Source: DASRWD01 sp044507975
Lineage (GTDB): Bacteria > Deinococcota > Deinococci > Deinococcales > Trueperaceae
Assembly: GCA_044507975.1 (NCBI GenBank)
Contig: JBIQIQ010000061.1
Coordinates: 1-12,805, forward strand
Length of the DNA: 12,805 bases
Reading direction: 5' to 3'
In this document: in pieces, positions 11,839-12,805 of the stretch
Position numbering within the stretch: position 1 is the first letter of the stretch
How the letters are laid out: each line of letters starts with the position of its first letter
Notes under the pieces: generated by a model
The model's input: the letters and a program-made list of their open reading frames with translations, nothing else
Told to the model about the DNA's origin: nothing
Databases searched by the model: none
Program-made: the position numbers and the translations under genes

Positions 11839-12293
11839 AGAGCGCAGCCACCCTCGACTTCCTGAACGAGCTCGCCGGGCGCGAGCTCGGCCCCTCGAAC
11901 AGCGTGGTCGTCTCGCAGGAGCGCATCGACGCCTTCGCGGACTGCACGCTCGACCACCAGTGGATCCACGTCGATCCGGCCCGCGCGGGCGAGGGGCCGT
12001 TCGGCGGCACGGTCGCTCACGGCTACCTGACGCTGTCGCTGCTGGTGCACCTCTGCACGGACCTCGGCCTCTTCCCTCCTGGCGTCACCGTCATCAACTA
12101 CGGTCTCGACCGCCTGCGGTTCCCGGCGCCGCTGCCCTCGGGTTCGCAGGTCAGGCTCACGGGCAAGGTGACCGAGCTGGCACCCAAGGGCGAAGGCAGG
12201 GTGCTGGCGCGGGTGGCGTGCGAGGTGAGGGCGGACGGAGCCTCGGCGCCGGCGTTGGTCGCCGACGTCCTCTACCTCTACGTGCTCGCCTGA
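11835..12293 (+). CDS. NodN-like MaoC-family dehydratase
   Basis: A hotdog-fold enoyl-hydratase-like enzyme of 152 residues, of the NodN/MaoC group that hydrates or dehydrates acyl-CoA thioesters in the cytosol. The core motif LDHQWIHVDPARA (39-51) has the Asp40 and His45 spacing of the R-hydratase catalytic pair, followed by GPFGGTVAHGYLTLSLL (54-70) and NYGLDRLRFPAPLPSG, all typical of NodN-like proteins. The physiological substrate is not known for most of this group. GTG 11835 overlaps the transporter stop (GTGA), with GGAGGAG (11821-11827) 7 bases upstream, so the two genes are very likely co-translated. No biochemical link to the transporter is known to me. The amidase gene converges 9 bp downstream, with no terminator visible between. 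Confidence 0.9.
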   Translation: MKSAATLDFLNELAGRELGPSNSVVVSQERIDAFADCTLDHQWIHVDPARAGEGPFGGTVAHGYLTLSLLVHLCTDLGLFPPGVTVINYGLDRLRFPAPLPSGSQVRLTGKVTELAPKGEGRVLARVACEVRADGASAPALVADVLYLYVLA

Positions 12294-12302
12294 GGCCGTG
12301 AC

Positions 12303-12805
12303 CTAGCGCCCTGCTCCGGACCGGACGACACGGGCCTCGACCTCCCTGGCCAATCCGAGGGCGAGCTCCTCCTCGCCGGGACGCGTGACGACCATCAGTG
12401 AGACGGCGAGCCCGCCGGCCGTGTAGCCGCAGGGGACGCTGGCCGCCGGGCAGCCGAGGACGTTGAAGGGCGCGGTGTTGCGCAGCAGCAGGGCGTTGTA
12501 GCGGAAGTACGCGTCGTCGACATCCAGGTCGCTCAGCAGAGGCGGCAGGACGGGGAGCGTGGGCGCGACGAGGGCGTCGACCCCGGCTAGGTCGGTCCAG
12601 AAGGAGCGCCTGAGGGCCTCGCGCTCCCAGCCCAAGCGCACGTAGTCCTTCGCGGGCCGGTGGGCGTGCTCGAGGATGCGGCGCGCGACACGCGGGTCGA
12701 TCTCGTCTACGCGCTCGGTGAGCTCGCGCTCGTACAGCGCCCAGGCCTCGTGGCTCGCGAAGCTGCCGTAGCGACGGTAGAGCTCTGGCGCCTCGGCGAG
12801 CGCCG
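12303..12805 (-). CDS. Amidase-signature family enzyme, C-terminal part only
   Basis: The frame is open to the right edge, so only the C-terminal 166 or so residues of a protein of usually 450-500 are present. The Ser-Ser-Lys catalytic region and Gly/Ser-rich signature are outside the window. The visible part is typical of the family: EAWALYERELTERVD, the segment DALVAPTLPVLPP (about residues 27-39 after the internal GTG at 12641), the NTAPFNVLGCPAASVPCG motif, and a closing GLAVSLMVV with ARxVEAR. It probably hydrolyses an amide; it could equally be a GatA-like, allophanate- or aryl-amidase relative, and the specificity cannot be read here. A GTG at 12641 is internal and not the start, since family similarity continues upstream of it. 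Confidence 0.88.
   Translation of the reverse strand, partial: ALAEAPELYRRYGSFASHEAWALYERELTERVDEIDPRVARRILEHAHRPAKDYVRLGWEREALRRSFWTDLAGVDALVAPTLPVLPPLLSDLDVDDAYFRYNALLLRNTAPFNVLGCPAASVPCGYTAGGLAVSLMVVTRPGEEELALGLAREVEARVVRSGAGR

Overview
The window is high-GC bacterial DNA (about 70% G+C by eye) with tightly packed genes, overlapping ATGA/GTGA start-stop junctions, and several genes whose best start codon lies only 5-8 bases after a TAnnnT -10 element, as in leaderless transcripts. The leaderless habit, very high GC and gene repertoire suggest a member of the Deinococcota, perhaps Trueperaceae-like. This is an inference from style; no single marker gene proves it.

Layout, left to right: the 3' part of proC (proline synthesis), translationally coupled to a small secreted protein; then, convergent, tgt (queuosine tRNA modification). 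Next come a 284-bp structured intergenic region, a GH26-type glycoside hydrolase lipoprotein, and an exported glucose/sorbosone-dehydrogenase-type beta-propeller. Convergent with that gene, and overlapping its end by 41 bp, is a large membrane protein. It joins a processive family-2 glycosyltransferase (DGD, TED, QxxRW motifs) to a lytic-transglycosylase-like domain that probably faces outward. Divergent from it is a 3D-domain exported protein, probably cell-wall active. Then follow an orphan FtsX/LolE-type ABC permease overlapping recX, a tRNA-Pro(CGG) with its own promoter and a UUCG-loop terminator, and a convergent hotdog thioesterase. Only 18 bp from the thioesterase start, and divergent, is a VUT/YhhQ-type queuosine-precursor transporter homologue with an extra N-terminal membrane domain, overlapping a NodN-like MaoC dehydratase. 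An amidase-signature enzyme on the minus strand runs off the right end.

Two themes stand out. First, about 2.7-8.4 kb is a cell-envelope carbohydrate block: two exported sugar-acting proteins, a synthase fused to a glycan-cleaving domain, and a 3D-domain protein. Second, two queuosine functions occur about 8.4 kb apart: a Tgt whose substrate-pocket loop differs from the classic preQ1 enzyme, and a transporter of the family that imports queuosine precursors. This raises the possibility of salvage. No CRISPR array, insertion sequence, prophage or integrase was seen.
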